64,000 nucleotides of DNA from Mytilisepta virgata (taxonomy: Eukaryota; Mollusca; Bivalvia; Mytilida; Mytilidae), in the NCBI GenBank assembly GCA_028015205.1, contig CM051520.1:7164501-7228500 (forward strand). Direction: 5' to 3'. Both the position numbers and the translations under genes were made by a program. This document shows, one piece after another, positions 23,782-34,787 of the stretch; the stretch's first letter is position 1; every line of letters begins with the position of its first letter. A model generated the notes under the pieces. It had not been told where the DNA came from, did no database searches, and saw nothing but the letters and a program-made list of their open reading frames with translations.

Positions 23782-24783
23782 ATGACGTTATACCCGTGTA
23801 CCAGATGTGATGAGGAGTGTGATGAAGACAACATCCAGTGCAGTTGCTGTGACAAGTGGACACATAGTGCGTGTATACCAATGTCAGGAGAGCAGCTGAT
23901 GGCGTGGTCTGACGCATCCCTGAGGTTCTTGTGCCCTGAATGCTGCTTCACAGACAACACCTTTGACACTGAGAAGGCTCTGGGAAGGCTGAAGTCGGTG
24001 GTTGGTGCTGCACCCAAAGATGTCCGCTTGGTAACCAAGACGGAGAAGTTGCTACTGGAGACTTATGGTGTACGGATACCAGAGGCTACAACCAACCCTT
24101 CCGGTGAAGCAGATCAGGAATCGGTAAGTATTCTTCGTCGATACCACCCAGTTGTTTTGGAGGAGAGCTTTCCAGCGAAGACTATAGGAGATGGGAACTG
24201 CTTTTACAGAGCCATTTCTCGCGCTTTGACGGGTACAGAGTCGTTCCATCTATTGCTCCGTTTATATACCTTACTAGAGATTCTTAGCTTCCCGATGTTT
24301 TACGATATGGAGCATAAGAAGTTTGTTGATTTGGTACAGGACAGCAGAGTTGTGACCGCTACATATCTCCAGTTGATGTTAGATGTCGGAACTGTCGGAG
24401 CGTACGCTGATATGCTACATATGTATGCTATGAGTGCCGTATTGAAGCTACCCATCCGTTCGTATTTGCCGCCGCATGTCGCCATGGAATATGTTTCTCA
24501 GCTGTATTCAAAGAAGGTTTGTGGACGTGGAGTTAATTCATCTGCTATTCCTATGTGTACGATTATGTGGACTATGATGAAGCATAGTGTTGGACATTTT
24601 ATTCCCAATCACTTTGTTCCACTACTGAAGAGAGATTTTGAAGTTAGAGAGCCCGAAGTGATTCAGTTGGATTCCACTATGGATCACGTTGACCAGGACA
24701 TGAGTGATATGAACTCAGGTTTTCGAAGTGACAATATCGAAGAAGCTTCTGTGGATTTTCGGTTTACTTCTTGCAGCACTTAG
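23782..24783 (+). CDS. PHD finger-OTU cysteine protease domain protein
   Basis: A single open exon of 333 codons. An in-frame TAA 21 bases upstream (23761) fixes the first ATG. Residues 6-54 form a PHD finger: C6/C9, C20/C23, H28/C31, C51/C54. From about 120 an OTU-like domain begins. The motif DGNC places the nucleophile at Cys140 in IGDGNCFYRAIS. The likely catalytic His is 277 in NHFVPLL. The layout resembles OTU proteins annotated as vertnin-like in invertebrates (from memory). OTU enzymes usually cleave ubiquitin chains, and PHD fingers usually read histone tails. Chromatin-linked deubiquitination is inference. Composition is clearly more GC-rich than the flanks and the frame is intact, which suggests recent selection. 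It may be a cargo gene or an accessory transposon protein. Confidence 0.85.
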   Translation: MTLYPCTRCDEECDEDNIQCSCCDKWTHSACIPMSGEQLMAWSDASLRFLCPECCFTDNTFDTEKALGRLKSVVGAAPKDVRLVTKTEKLLLETYGVRIPEATTNPSGEADQESVSILRRYHPVVLEESFPAKTIGDGNCFYRAISRALTGTESFHLLLRLYTLLEILSFPMFYDMEHKKFVDLVQDSRVVTATYLQLMLDVGTVGAYADMLHMYAMSAVLKLPIRSYLPPHVAMEYVSQLYSKKVCGRGVNSSAIPMCTIMWTMMKHSVGHFIPNHFVPLLKRDFEVREPEVIQLDSTMDHVDQDMSDMNSGFRSDNIEEASVDFRFTSCST

Positions 24784-24873
24784 AAATGGACCCTTTTGAA
24801 CTTTATTATTTTTTTTACAATTATAAAAATCATTGTACATTTCTTTATTTCCTAGATCTATTCTTTATACAAT

Positions 24874-24879
24874 AATAAA
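24874..24879 (+). promoter_or_regulatory. Poly(A) signal AATAAA
   Basis: A canonical AATAAA lies 91 bases after the PHD-OTU stop codon, inside the transposon. AT-rich sequence makes chance matches common, but the position suits this gene. Confidence 0.5.
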
Positions 24880-25178
24880 ATTATGATTTGCAATTAAAGT
24901 TGTTTTACATTATATGTATTTTAATATGAACTAATAGAGACAGTAACAAAAAACATGGCAATTTATTTAAAAAAAAAAACAAATTAATAAAAAAATAGAC
25001 TTGGTTATATATAAAGAAAAAAAATGCATGAACATATACAAAATACTACAAATCATAACAATTAAATCAATTAAATCAAACATTACATTTAATATAATTT
25101 TATTGAATAAAATCATAAAAACATAAATAATCAATAATATCATTCAACAGTCAATCTAGAGTTGTCTTTCTTTTCCTT

Positions 25179-25243
25179 GATATTAAAGGGGATTTCGGTT
25201 ATTTCGAAGGGGATTCCAGTATTTACCTGAGGATTCCAGTTAC
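25179..25243 (-). repeat. Extra internal copy of the subterminal repeat
   Basis: On the minus strand this segment repeats the 'ACTGGAATCC...ACTGGAATCCCC...ACCGAAATCCCC' block found at the transposon tips. It lies just inside the right inverted repeat. The left side has no such copy. Confidence 0.75.
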
Positions 25244-25260
25244 TGTTATATAATGAGTAA

Positions 25261-25296
<36 letters not shown>

Positions 25297-25593
25297 ACAC
25301 AAAGAAAAAAATTCTCTATAAGGAATAAAAACACTATGATGACTATGACTATAGAAAAGACGCCATATTGTTTATGTACAGTGTAAAGGATATATAGAAA
25401 AATGCTTTAAAATACACATTTTCCTGAATTAATTTACCCAAAAATAACATATTTTAATAAAAACACACATTATTTATCGATTTCAAAGGGTTTGCAGTGA
25501 TATTAAAGGGGATTTCGGTTATTTCGGAGGGGATTCCAGTATTTACCTGAGGATTCCAGTAATTACGTGGGATTCCAGTAATTCGAGGTACCG
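25244..25593 (-). repeat. Right terminal inverted repeat
   Basis: This is the reverse complement of 22985-23325 with about five substitutions. A long A-run (25262-25295, 34 bases) corresponds to the shorter T-run on the left. It ends GGTACC plus G before the target duplication. Confidence 0.85.
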
Positions 25594-25603
25594 ATTTGCG
25601 AAG

Positions 25604-26047
25604 CTTTTTAGGCCCAATTAACTGTCATGTGAAAACTATATGAGGTAGATAGGATAAAATTGCTAAATATCTAAAAATGTCAATATTTTAAATCAATCTT
25701 AAATGAGCCTTTTAAAAATATTTTTAAAACATTGAGTGAAATACAAAAGTAATTATATACAATAATTTTCAAAGCTTGCTTGGCTTCCATTTAGGCTGTT
25801 CAAAGAGAGCTAATCCAATTTCTTGTTTTTAAATCATTAAATGTTTTTAAATCATTAAAAAACTAAGTACACCAAAACAAAGTAATGATAATTGAATTCA
25901 AATTTCTTCGAGATAAAAAGAGAGAAAATACGGAGAATAGTATTTGTTCTTTTAATTTATTGTCAACATCAGATGACTAACAATGAAAAACATGTATAAG
26001 AGTGGACAACATTTGGCATTCACAGAGGGTGGCTTTACCTTTGATGG
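25604..26047. other. AT-rich DNA, no gene seen
   Basis: No supported feature. It separates the transposon from the duplicated locus. Confidence 0.4.
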
Positions 26048-26469
26048 GATAAGATTTACATGCAGTAATCTATTACAGTGCAAGTGATCTAATTTTAACA
26101 GATGTACAAGAGGATTTATATTTAACAAATAATTTCTGTCCCCGTTTAAAACATTTTTGAATGCGTGCAAGTTTTCATCCAAATACCCCAATTGGGGTAT
26201 ACCATTATACTATAATTGGGGTATACCATTATACTATAATTGGGGTATAAGATCCAATTAGGAGTTATTCCCATTACCTGATCAATAATTATATATAGTG
26301 TAAATGTCAGTGTTTTGGGACGAAGGGTATTTGGGCCGAAATGTTGTTGTTGTTTGAGTGGTTTTCTAGATTGATGGTGTTCATAACGGCTCGTGAAATG
26401 CAAACATGTAAACATTCCATTCACTCCTGATATTTCATTTTTATTAGTGTTTATTGTAATATACATTTA

Positions 26470-27765
26470 TATACCTATATGGAGTTATTTTCTTTCAGAA
26501 CGACAGGTCTTTCTTTTGAAGAATCAACCCGGACGATACCAAGTTTCAATGAAATTTGCTTCAAGGCATAAAATAAGGACCTGTGTAAGGTCATTATTTT
26601 CCCTGATTAAAATGCAAACTATAATTTACTTTAGCATTTAATTCATTTGATAGTTATCGTGTGTTGTTGCCAATTGGGGTTTTACTTTTAATTTTCCATC
26701 TTTGTTAGGGTTAAGGCAGAAACAATCCTTTCCTCCGTTTATTAGACTGAAAAACCAAAAATCGTCGTTGACGCACATTTTAACTTTCAGAACAAATAAC
26801 GTGAAGTATGTTAATTTATCGCTACAATAAAGGGATATTATTTGAGATGAATTTAATAATGCAAAACTTTTCATAACTTTTAAAACAAACCAGATTTAAC
26901 ACATTCGTGTGTAGGATTTTGAAAATCTTATTGATTCAACTGTATAGGAAATCATACTTTGACCTATGGATATTCGTTTTTCGTGAAAAAATGTACATGC
27001 ATCACGATTTCGTGCCTCTGCGTGTCAGTTCTTTTTACATCTATATAAACCTTTTATTTTATCAAATGATCAAATGACCAAATATTCTTATTTTATATAG
27101 AATAACAGCCACATACATATAATGAGGTGGAGGGGAGTATAATATTTAATCATGATTCTCAGTTTAAAAAAATTTTTTTATTGCCATTCAAAAGAGAGAA
27201 ATCTGAACAGTTCGTTAAAAATTGTTGGAAAAATAATCTGCTTTTCCGCGATAAAAATGTCATGAAAAAAAGAAAAAAACATAGCATCCCCCCTTTCATA
27301 AACTAAGTTGATACAATAAATTACTTACAAAGTGACTTGTATTTTCACACACCCTAACAATTCATTTGTGTCTTGCTTCATGCAGTTACATTAATATTTT
27401 TATTGTAACTGGATCATGATTTCTAAAGTTTATATCTAGATTAATTAGTGAGTTTTATTTCACATTATAAATGAGCCGTAGGGCGTATTAAAACCTGAAC
27501 GCATCAGAAAACAATATTCCACTTTAGTGTGGTCGGTAAAATAGGATGCAAATCCTGCAAATCTTTGCAGAAAATAATATTTTTTGACGTTATATAAGTC
27601 AGATAATGGATATTTTAAGGTTTTTATTGTCGTATAACACACCTCGGGGTGTCAGGATTGCCCAAAGAAAGACCTCCCTACGGTCGGTCTTTCATTTGAT
27701 CAATCCTGACACCCCTCGGTGTGTTATACGACAAGAAAAACCTTAAAATATGCATTATCTATAAC
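26470..27765. mobile_element. 1.3 kb insertion in the BEL solo LTR
   Basis: The two other LTR copies are contiguous at this point. Here the sequence is split with TTA on both sides (26467-26469 and 27766-27768), consistent with a 3 bp duplication. The two ends do not form an obvious inverted repeat with each other. The last 170 bp are a strong hairpin. No transposase is visible; short frames have no domain. Confidence 0.55.
27590..27765. repeat. Foldback hairpin with ~70 bp arms
   Basis: The left arm (27592-27660, containing gataatg...ttttaaggtttttattgtcgtataacacacc) pairs with the right arm (27700-27765) around a 40 bp centre. The centre itself has an inner AAAGACC/GGTCTTT inverted repeat. 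Arms match almost throughout (gggtgtcaggattg against caatcctgacaccc). It may be a small foldback transposon or the terminal structure of the larger insertion. Confidence 0.8.
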
Positions 27766-28849
27766 TTAATATATTATTTTTAGACTATCGATGCAAGTTA
27801 TGTGTAATTTTACCTTTTTTAAGTTCCATTTTGTGAAACTTTTGATAGTATTGAACCCCTGTTTAAAAAGTGGATTATCTCCCTTTACCCGCACATTTTA
27901 TGGTCAAAGTTATCTTTCTTTAACTATCGTAAATTGTAAAATTATGTGTTTGAAAGGGTTAAATGATTTTTGTGAACAATTTTAAGATTTTAAGGTTTAA
28001 GATAAAAACACTTAATAGATAATTCATGATTTAGTATTCAAATAAGCTTGCATATTTTTACCGAGCACACATGGAAGGTTTATGATTATTGTAGGGAAAT
28101 ATTTGATATTTGTGTATAATTTTATGATTTCAACCATGATTTGTTGATACTTTGAACTTATCGATCAATGACGATTGCTTTATTGAATTTATACGGAAAC
28201 GAACACAAAACATACATGTTATTAACGAACAACAGGTTATTAGTGATCAGGTTTATTAGCACCGCTATACATGTACTGTATTTTGTAAACGATATAACTT
28301 ACCTGCTTTGTTATGTATATAATTACTAAATCCAAATAGTGTGGAATTTTTTCTTATGATTGTTATATTTGTTTTTGTAGTTCTTACGGTTTGATGTGAA
28401 CGAAGTAACGAAATAAACTACATTCAAATCAGTCTGAGAATTTTATTAAGACCAAGACCAGCTACATATAGTACCCAAAGCTTGAGGCTATATTGCATTT
28501 GACTGATGCCTTTGTGACTGATTGTGATTTAGTCAATCACGTTAAATAATCTTCAAACAAAATCACTGATCTATGGCAGTTCTCATAGTAGATATGCACC
28601 AAAATGAGTAGAATAATTGACAAATACAACAAGTTAGTAATATGGGTTCAAATGTAAATTTGGATGAGGATATGATTTTAACATGCTGACGATAAATAAG
28701 GCAAAAACACGTCAAAAACACATAAGTCAGCAGCAGCGTTCATGTGTAGTGATATAGTCAGTATGTAAAATATTTATTATGTTCGTATTCAGTTTACTTT
28801 TAAAATTGTTCATGTGGGTTAATTCATTTTGTTGTTGGGGAACAAAAAA

Positions 28850-29345
28850 GTTGCTCTTGCTTTATAGAAACGGGGAATGTGTCAAAAAGACAACAACCCG
28901 ACCAAAAAGCAGAAAACAGCTCAAGGCTACCAATGGGTCTTCAGCACAGCGAGAAAATCCCACACCCGGAGGCGGGCTTCAGCTGGTCTCTAAACAATAA
29001 TGTATACTAGTTCAGCAAAATGGACGGCACACTAAACTCCGAAACATAAAAATGAATCAAAATTAAAAAAACACACAAAGGCTAAAGGTTCCTTACTTGG
29101 CACAGGCGCAAAATGCGGCGGGGTTGAACATGTTTTGTGAGATCTCAACCCTTCCCCTATAGCTCTAGTCAATGTGGAATAAACAAACAAACAGCGATAC
29201 ACACAGTAAAACTCAGTTCAAAAGATGTCCGATGTTAAAAAAGGTCACAGAAGAAACTAAGTAAAATGACAATGATCAATATATATTAACAAAGGACTAC
29301 TAGCAGTTACTGACATGACAGCTCCGGACCTCAATTAAATACATT
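28850..29345 (+). repeat. Abundant mussel dispersed repeat (acaacccgacca family), copy I
   Basis: Phrases such as 'gacaacaacccgacca', 'ccaatgggtcttca', 'cttcagctggtctctaaacaa' and 'gacatgacagctccggacctcaatta' match a repeat I remember as very frequent in Mytilus. The 73-codon frame at 28779-29000 is a by-product. The same sequence recurs at 42170-42670 in copy II. Confidence 0.65.
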
Positions 29346-29894
29346 TTGATGTAAAGCAAACTAGTTCTTTTTTTTTAGCAATGGTACACATTGATTTTAC
29401 CAGACTTCAGTTTTGGTTGTAATAGGGTCAACAGACTTTTTGTTTTCATATGTGGTTTTTATTGTATTCATTTATGGTTTATATTGTATTCATTTCGTGA
29501 TTAGCACTGCATTCATGTGTGGTTTGAAATTTGTTCTATTTTTGTTGTATTATTCCACTGTGGTTTTATTGTATTGAAATACAAAACTCCTTTGCATATA
29601 TTGTTCCTGAAAAAACAAAATGTAGTGACTGTATTCAAATGCAAAACAAATACAGAGGACTGTTACTGCTCATGTGTTGGTCAGGAAGCTACAGCTATCG
29701 ATTCAATAATGTAAGAAATTTTAGATATGGTTTTAAAGCAGAATATTTGAAAATTCCACTACATGATAGAGACCATCTTGAGCTTATTTAGTCATTGTAG
29801 CTATTTATGGGGTTTCAAGAGAGGATATTCAAATAAATAATATTCTTACTAATAAATGTATACAAGATACTAGGAAATCATTCAAAAGTATTAC

Positions 29895-30186
29895 CTGGTC
29901 GTGTCTGTTCCACAGGCGTTTGCAGATTGTGATTAATAGTAACCAAACTATCATTTTCCTCATGACTGTGATATACTTCATTAGAATTATCATCACCTTT
30001 TCCTCCTAAAATTATTTTAGAAATCAGCAACTGAAAAATTTTCTTAAAAAATGGTTTAACATTATCATTTTCATCTACACTGGCAGATCCACATATGTCT
30101 GAAGATGTTGTATAATTGTTAACAGTAATTATTGGTGTTTTATGGAGACAAAAAGACGTTATATTCATAGTAGCGTTTGTTTGGAT
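29895..30186 (-). CDS. Possible coding exon, copy I
   Basis: On the minus strand the frame opens just after TTTTAG (a possible acceptor) at 30186 and stays open for 97 codons. It reaches CCAG followed by GTAATAC (a possible donor) at 29895. The predicted peptide is polar and acidic with an HSHEENDS segment and no membrane span, like a cytoplasmic tail. The acceptor has a weak pyrimidine tract. The duplicate at 43161-43452 keeps the same frame and splice signals with few changes. No domain is recognised. It could be a real exon of an unknown gene or a chance frame kept by recent duplication. Confidence 0.35.
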
Positions 30187-30419
30187 CTAAAATCCAGTTC
30201 ACTTTTATGAATCAATTAAGAAGATACTAGTAAACATCAATTGGCAATTTTTATGTTTTCAAGTATTTACAAAATTATTAAGTATTCTAAAAAAAATAAA
30301 TAAGCTGTTGTAGCAATTTTCAATTTGGAAAAAAGAGAAAACAAAAGAAAAACATTATGTTAATTTCATTGTATTGTTATACAACATAACTTTTAGTAGA
30401 TCTTTCAAATAGGTTTTGG

Positions 30420-31110
30420 ATATTGTTATTGCCCTGTCTGTCTGTCACACTTTCTAGTGACCAACATTCCTCAATCATTTTCAATTTCGTGAATTTTATT
30501 TTGATATAATATTATGTGACAAACTATATTTAGATGAGCAATAAGGCTTTATAATTGGTTGAATTTTTAAAAATTGTGAATTTAAGATTGTGACCAAAAC
30601 TCCTCTTTCATTCTTCCTTTTATGCATAGAATTTCTATACTGGATTGTCATAAACTTTATGTTGATGTGCAGACTGGTTTTAGAATTTTGATTTTCAAAA
30701 TACGAAGCCCACATGGGTCAAATTTTGAAAGTTATGAATTTACAAATATAAGATTGTGACCTTAACTGCTTTTATAATTTTTACGGTATGCATTTTATTT
30801 CTATGCAGTATTCAGCTATACACAGGGGTTAAATTTTGAAAATGTGAAACCTTTAACTCCTCTTTCATTTTCCACCTTAAGCAATTCATGTCTAACAGTA
30901 ATGTCATGTACTGCACATAGATGTGCAGTAAGGTTTTATTATTTTGATTTTCAAAAATCGGGGCCCACATTCAAATATATAATAAGTGCTGCACATGGAT
31001 ACAACATGAGGTATTGTAAGTATAACTGTCATTTCCAACTGCTTCCATCTATAGTTCTACAATGTATTCAATCAAAAAATTTCGTAAGTTAAAACTCCCA
31101 CTAAAAGGTA
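30420..31110 (+). repeat. Dispersed repeat family B, copy in duplicated locus I
   Basis: The stretch repeats the family-B phrases 'ctgtctgtctgtcacactttc', 'gatgagcaataaggcttt', 'aaaactcctctttca' and 'gcccacatgggtcaaatttt' in about three units. It corresponds to 43690-44410 in copy II and is related to 7775-9265. Confidence 0.65.
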
Positions 31111-31562
31111 AACAAGATTGCTACACGTAGCCACATGTCCCCCACTGCAGAGAAAAGTCGAAGCCCCACAAGATATACAAAATGTGTATTATTGAAATGG
31201 TGGCACAGTATGGATGTCAACACATAATAAAACTAGAAATTGTTTCTGTAAGACACGGATGCCCCACCTAAAATGTAGGTCATCATGTATGAATGCTCAG
31301 TACTTTCCAAGGCACATCCACTGATGAAGTTTCGTTGATACACTATGCTTAATTCCAAAGAAACAAAGAAATGAACCTAAACGTAAAACATAGCCAGAGT
31401 CACTCAAGCATAAAATGTAGGTCTTAGTGACCCAATTATTGTATGACTGCTCATTACTATCCAAGGCATATACACTGATGAATTTTCATTGATACACTAT
31501 GCTTAGTTCCAAAGAAATGAACCTAAACGCAACACTGAACTAGAGTCGCTTAAGCATAAAAT

Positions 31563-32497
31563 GTACATCTGCAAAAGGAAGGAAAGAAACAAATCAAACA
31601 AAAACAATTAACTAGCATGAAAAGGTTAAAAACAAAACCAGAATAAGTAATAATAGTGTTAAATACTAATTATACATGGATGACTAGATATGTACAGTAC
31701 AAGAAACTTTTGGCCACACTGCAGGTGACTGACTGATTGGTGACAGGTTTTTGGTGTTTATTTTAACTTTTTATGGACGAAAAAAAAGACTATTCTAATC
31801 CATATTTTACCAATAATTGAATTGTTATATATGTCAAATACTGTTTAGAAATTATATTTACTACAACAGCCATTACAATCATTCACTCAGCTAATATACA
31901 TGCAACGATATGTCTAATGACGTATCAATTAAAAGAGAAGTTTCGGGAGTAAACGGTCTCATGTTTTGTTATCCGACCCTGACTTTCAAATTCGGCCACA
32001 TCTTCAGATCACTTTTATGTTAGAATCAGTTTCAAAATACACAAAGGATAGTCAACTCTAGGAAAATATAGTTACTATGATTTGTCTTAAATCTATTTAC
32101 CAGGTTTTGTTGAATCATATTTTGTTTACTCCACAACTGAAAAAAATATGTTCTAAGGTATCGTTGTATGCTCAAATATATATATATACATGTATACCTT
32201 TATTTTCTAACAGGAAGTGTTAGGTTTGAAGTGTTTTGCTATTCAATATGAAAAATAAAGAAAAAGACCAAACATTTTAAATCCTGAACTATGTTTTAAT
32301 GCATGCTTGATTTAAATGCTTTTTGTGAAAATTATTTTTAAGCAATGTTTGAAATTCAATATGATAAATGCAAAATGTAAACGCAACTATTAAAGGTATC
32401 ATAAAACAAGTTGTCCCCTCAATTTATACATAAATAAAAACAGTTTTGGTTCTCATACTTCCAAATTTTTTATATTATTTTATGATTTAAATTTTCA
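31563..32497 (+). repeat. Dispersed repeat family D, copy 2
   Basis: The text from 'acatctgcaaaaggaagg' to 'ttatgatttaaattttcag' matches 21687-22600 and 44873-45818. It is the last part of flank Y. Confidence 0.75.
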
Positions 32498-32936
32498 GGA
32501 GTTGCTCTTACCAGGTTCATATATAATGTATAAGCCAAAAATAAAATAGAAGTCCAATTATCTCCCTTGTCTGATATCGGAAAGCAAAAATTTTTCGTCA
32601 TGCACATTTTTGGATGATGTACTTCCTTTCTGTAAAGTTTCGCTGAAATCCATTGAGTGGTCTAGGAGGAGTTGCGCTTACGAGGTTCATATATAATGTA
32701 TAAGCCAAAAAAATAGAAGTCCAATTATCTCCCTTGTGTGATATCGGAAAGCAAAGATTTTTCTTCATGCACATCTTTGGATGATGTACTTCCTTTCTGT
32801 AAAGTTTCACTGAAATCCATTGAGCGGTCTAGGAGGAGTTGCCCTTACAAGTTATATGGACAGACGGACAGACAGATGGACAGACAGATGGACAAGGTGA
32901 TTCCTATATACCTCCCAAACTTTGTTTGCGGGGTTG

Positions 32937-32974
<38 letters not shown>

Positions 32975-32983
32975 ATAATAATA
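32498..32983 (+). repeat. 165 bp tandem duplication, GACAGACG run and 36-base G run
   Basis: 32496-32660 and 32661-32825 are two copies of a ~165 bp unit ('ggagttgctcttaccaggttcatatataatg...attgagtggtctag'). A GACAGACGGACAGACAG stretch and 'ggtgattcctatatacctcccaaactttgtttgcgggg' follow, then an uninterrupted run of 36 G (32938-32973). The end of this family looks like 'gcgggggtataataa' with the G run expanded. It forms the spacer between the two duplicated loci. Confidence 0.75.
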
Positions 32984-33070
32984 TTTACATGCAGTAATCT
33001 ATTACAGTGCAAGTGATCTAATTTGAACAGATGTACAAGCGGTTTTATATTTAACAAATAATTTTTGTCC

Positions 33071-33688
33071 CCGGTGTTACGGCCGAAATCACCTTTTAAA
33101 TTGTAGCCAACAAAAGACACAAATCAATAATAAAATCTAACAAGATTTATTATATACAAGTTTACAAAAAATATTACACAAAATAAAATGTCAACTTAAC
33201 TGTTCAAAATCCTATGTCTTTTCTATTTCCGGAATTTTTCTCGTCACTGTTGCGGGAATCCAAACGGAATATTATATCCAATCGGTCACAATCTAGTATG
33301 ATGTAACGTAAATAAAAGTGTGTCAAATATGATGTGTGAAACGTAAATAAAAGTGTGTCAATCCAACATCTGAGAACACAAGAATGTTAACGTCTGGTCT
33401 GATACTTTTCTGCTCTGAAAGTGTAACTTTCTTGTCCGTATATATACAGTAGAACGGAAACTTCTGGAATACGGTAGAAGTTTGAATTACACCAGAATTA
33501 TTACGTAAGTCAAATAGAAAGTTCTAGTCATTCCATCAGTATCTATTATTCTTCCAGTGATTTCTAAACTGCGCAGTTATAACATTATTTGGTAAACAAC
33601 TATAAGTATTATGTAAACATATTATACATGTTATAAGGCTACGCAAAACAAATAAATAAATATAATAATTACAATATCATAACACCGG
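33071..33688 (-). mobile_element. Solo LTR of the gypsy-type family
   Basis: 33075-33684 (610 bp) has the same ends as the LTRs at 12522-18073 (CGTAACA/TGTTATG type) but is more diverged and has internal indels. It is flanked by CCGG on both sides (33071-33074 and 33685-33688). The unoccupied site is present in copy I near 26135-26150, reading gtcccc-gtttaaaac. Confidence 0.9.
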
Positions 33689-33793
33689 GTAAAACATTTT
33701 TGAATGCGTGCAAGTTTTCATCCAAATACCCCAATTGGGGTATAAGATCCAATTAGGAGTTATTCCCATTACCTGATCAATAATTATATATAG

Positions 33794-34767
33794 TCTAAAT
33801 GTCAGTGTTTTGGGACGAAGGGTATTTGGGCCGAAATGTCAACGAATGTTTTTGATGTTTCAACTAAATAAATAACGATTAGTATCTTGCTCAGAGGAAC
33901 AAGGTAATTATTTATATGCATGTTTAACGTGCAAATGTTCCTGACCATGAAATGAATGATATTTTCTAGATTGATGGTGGTCATAACGACTTGTGAAATG
34001 CAAACATGTAAACGTCCCATTCACTCCTGATATTTCATTTTTATTAGTGTTTATTGTAATGTACATTTAATATATTATTTTTAGACTATCGATGCAAGTT
34101 ATGTGTAATTTTACCTTTTTTACGTTCCGTTTTGTGAAACTTTTGATAGTATTAAACCCCTGTTTAAAAAGTGGATTATCTCCCTTTACCCGCACATTTT
34201 ATGGTCAGAGTTATCTTTCTTTAACTATCGTAAATTGTAAAATTATGTGTGTGAAAGGGTAAAATGATTTTTGTGAACAATTTTAAGATTTTAAGGTTTA
34301 AGATAAAAACACTTAATAGATAATTCATGATTTATTATTCAAATAAGCTTGAATATTTTTACCGAGCACACATGGAAGGTTTATGATTATTGTAGGGAAA
34401 TATTTGATATTTGTGTATAATTTTATGATTTCAACCATGATTTGTTGATACTTTGAACTTATCGATCAATGACGATTGCTTTATTGAATTTATACGGAAA
34501 CGAACACAAAACATACATGTTATTAACGAACAACAGGTTATTAGTGATCAGGTTTATTAGCACCGCTATACATGTACTGTATTTTGTAAACGATATAACT
34601 TACCTGCTTTGTTATGTATATAATTACTAAATCCAAATAGTGTGGAATTTTTTCTTATGATTGTTATATTTGTTTTTGTAGTTCTTACGGTTTGATGTGA
34701 ACGAAGTAACGAAATAAACTACATTCAAATCAGTCTGAGAATTTTATTATGACCAAGACCAGCTACA
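33794..34767 (+). repeat. BEL 5' LTR
   Basis: 974 bp. The first bases read TC instead of TG because of one substitution, and the end is GCTACA. It lacks about 53 bp near 33840 that the 3' LTR has. One substitution (aag to atg at 34749) creates an artificial start codon inside the LTR. Confidence 0.85.
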
Positions 34768-34787
34768 GTAAGAACTTGTCTTCAGTC

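Larger units (their letters stand above)
22975..25603 (+). mobile_element. Long-TIR DNA transposon carrying a PHD-OTU gene
   Basis: The unit is bounded by inverted repeats of about 340 bp (22985-23325 and 25244-25593) that match at roughly 98%. Both start GGTACC(A/T)CGAATTACTGG. The 10-mer ATTTGCGAAG lies directly outside both ends (22975-22984 and 25594-25603), a target duplication with one extra G on the right. Long inverted repeats plus a 9-11 bp duplication are typical of Mutator-like elements, but no transposase is present to confirm the superfamily. The only sizeable gene is the PHD-OTU frame. Confidence 0.85.
26299..28466 (+). mobile_element. BEL/Pao solo LTR, deleted and interrupted
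   Basis: The ends are TGTAAATG...GCTACA, with TATAG on both sides (26294-26298 and 28467-28471). The same ends and the same TATAG flank the full element at 33794-41864. Compared with the LTR at 40835-41864, this copy lacks about 190 bp near 26340 and carries about 1.3 kb of extra sequence at 26470-27765. No internal region follows, so it is a solo LTR formed by LTR-LTR recombination, or an equivalent gene conversion. Confidence 0.85.
26048..32497 (+). repeat. Duplicated locus, copy I (with BEL solo LTR)
   Basis: The order is flank X (26048-26298), BEL LTR (26299-28466), flank Y (28472-32497). X recurs at 32984-33793 and Y at 41870-45818, where the full BEL element lies between them. Y is very similar in the two copies, apart from indels such as ~85 bp near 28565-28650 and ~60 bp near 29715-29775 that are absent from copy II. 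The two copies are in direct orientation, separated by 486 bp. Confidence 0.85.

Noticed and set aside
26490..26580. Possible exon with TTCTTTCAG acceptor and GTAAGG donor
   Set aside because: Signals are short and common in AT-rich DNA, no domain is seen, and it lies inside an insertion in an LTR.
28779..29000. 73-codon frame conserved at 42103-42324 as a gene
   Set aside because: It crosses a dispersed mussel repeat, and its conservation follows from the recent locus duplication.
34749..34787. Start codon at 34749 for the BEL gag
   Set aside because: It lies inside the 5' LTR and exists only through one substitution; the other two LTR copies read aag there. The ATG at 34788 is the more natural start.
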